A stretch of DNA of 5,512 nucleotides. Origin: Actinomycetota bacterium. GTDB taxonomy: Bacteria > Actinomycetota > UBA4738. The stretch covers positions 1 through 5,512 of the forward strand of contig VAYC01000216.1 of the NCBI GenBank assembly GCA_005885025.1, read 5' to 3'. A model generated the notes under the pieces. The model was not told where the DNA came from. It worked only from the letters and a program-made list of their open reading frames with translations, and made no database searches. Position numbers and translations under genes: made by a program. Every line of letters starts with the position of its first letter. The first letter of the stretch is position 1. This document shows positions 5,118 to 5,512 of this stretch, one piece after another.

Positions 5118-5512
5118 ATGAAACCAGCCGCCCGCCTCTCTTCCGCCTGGGTCGGCAGCATCGTCCTCCTCGTCTCCTCCTCCATCTTCCTATCGGTCGC
5201 CGCCAAAGGGGGATCGCCGCAGGCCACCGGGCCGAACATCGTCCTGATCCTCACCGACGATCAGCGGTGGGACACGTTGTGGGCCATGCCTCAGGTTCAA
5301 TCCGAGCTCGTCGGTCGAGGGGTCACCTTCTCCAACTCCTTCGTCGTGGACTCGCTCTGCTGTCCTTCCAGAGCCTCGATCCTGACCGGGGAGTACTCGC
5401 ACACCACAGGGATCTACAAGAACGAGTCGCCGAATGGCGGATTCGGGTCGTTCCAGGATCCATCGACCTTAGCGACCTGGCTGCATGACGACGGGTACCA
5501 TACCGGCCTCAT
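5118..5512 (+). CDS. Exported type I (formylglycine) sulfatase, N-terminal part
   Basis: The first 131 residues of a sulfatase, which hydrolyses sulfate esters using a formylglycine made from cysteine; the C-terminus lies beyond the window. A short basic start and hydrophobic segment (about 11-29) indicate a signal peptide or membrane anchor. NIVLILTDDQRWDTL (40-54) supplies Asp47, Asp48 and the following Gln, the metal-binding start of the family. LCCPSRASILTG (80-91) is the modification motif CxPSR, with Cys81 (codon at 5358) as the residue converted. The CCPSRASILTG wording followed by a YSHTTGIYKN-like stretch resembles N-acetylglucosamine-6-sulfatase (GNS) and related bacterial enzymes more than arylsulfatase A types, but the substrate is not certain. 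ATG 5118 is the only sensible start in frame; its ribosome-binding site is unusual (see hairpin). No formylglycine-generating enzyme gene is in the window. A role in cleaving sulfated glycans beside the sialidase-like protein is inferred. Confidence 0.92.
   Translation, partial: MKPAARLSSAWVGSIVLLVSSSIFLSVAAKGGSPQATGPNIVLILTDDQRWDTLWAMPQVQSELVGRGVTFSNSFVVDSLCCPSRASILTGEYSHTTGIYKNESPNGGFGSFQDPSTLATWLHDDGYHTGL

Overview
The window reads as chromosomal DNA of a high-GC Gram-positive lineage, probably an uncultured member of the Actinomycetota. The evidence is the consistently high GC with G/C third positions, GTG starts, two divergent genes that look leaderless, and a regulator whose winged-helix half has the wording of actinobacterial GlnR-type orphan response regulators. 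No species can be named from the sequence.

Left part (1-1766, minus strand): a tight three-gene operon, read right to left. It encodes an alpha/beta hydrolase, a MoaD/ThiS-type ubiquitin-like sulfur carrier, and an LLM-class (luciferase-like, probably F420- or flavin-dependent) oxidoreductase that runs off the left edge. Hydrolase and carrier overlap by ATGA. Carrier and oxidoreductase are one base apart, and the oxidoreductase's Shine-Dalgarno lies in the carrier's last codons. The carrier has nine residues beyond the Gly-Gly that normally ends MoaD.

Centre (1767-2419, plus strand): a 33-bp divergent spacer with a 7-bp inverted repeat separates the operon from a GlnR-like regulator. That regulator is broken: the receiver-like half and the DNA-binding half are in different frames, and the usual linker and first strands of the DNA-binding domain are missing. 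A sigma70-like promoter (TTGACT, 17 bp, GATACT) follows at 2483-2511.

Right part (2580-5512): a secreted sialidase-like Asp-box/beta-propeller protein with a C-terminal beta-sandwich-like region is also interrupted by a frame change, near 3860. A 62-residue zinc-ribbon protein lies tail to tail with it on the minus strand. After a 192-bp leader rich in hairpins, an exported type I sulfatase begins, with a GNS-like formylglycine signature (CCPSR), and runs off the right edge. The sialidase-like protein and the sulfatase together suggest extracellular processing of sulfated glycans; this is inference from proximity.

The most notable points are the MoaD-like tail, the two adjacent genes each broken by a local non-triplet loss, and the sulfatase leader, where a purine-rich Shine-Dalgarno sits in the loop of a hairpin ending one base before the ATG. 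No mobile element, CRISPR array, tRNA or rRNA was seen, and I cannot point to a clear new multi-gene system.
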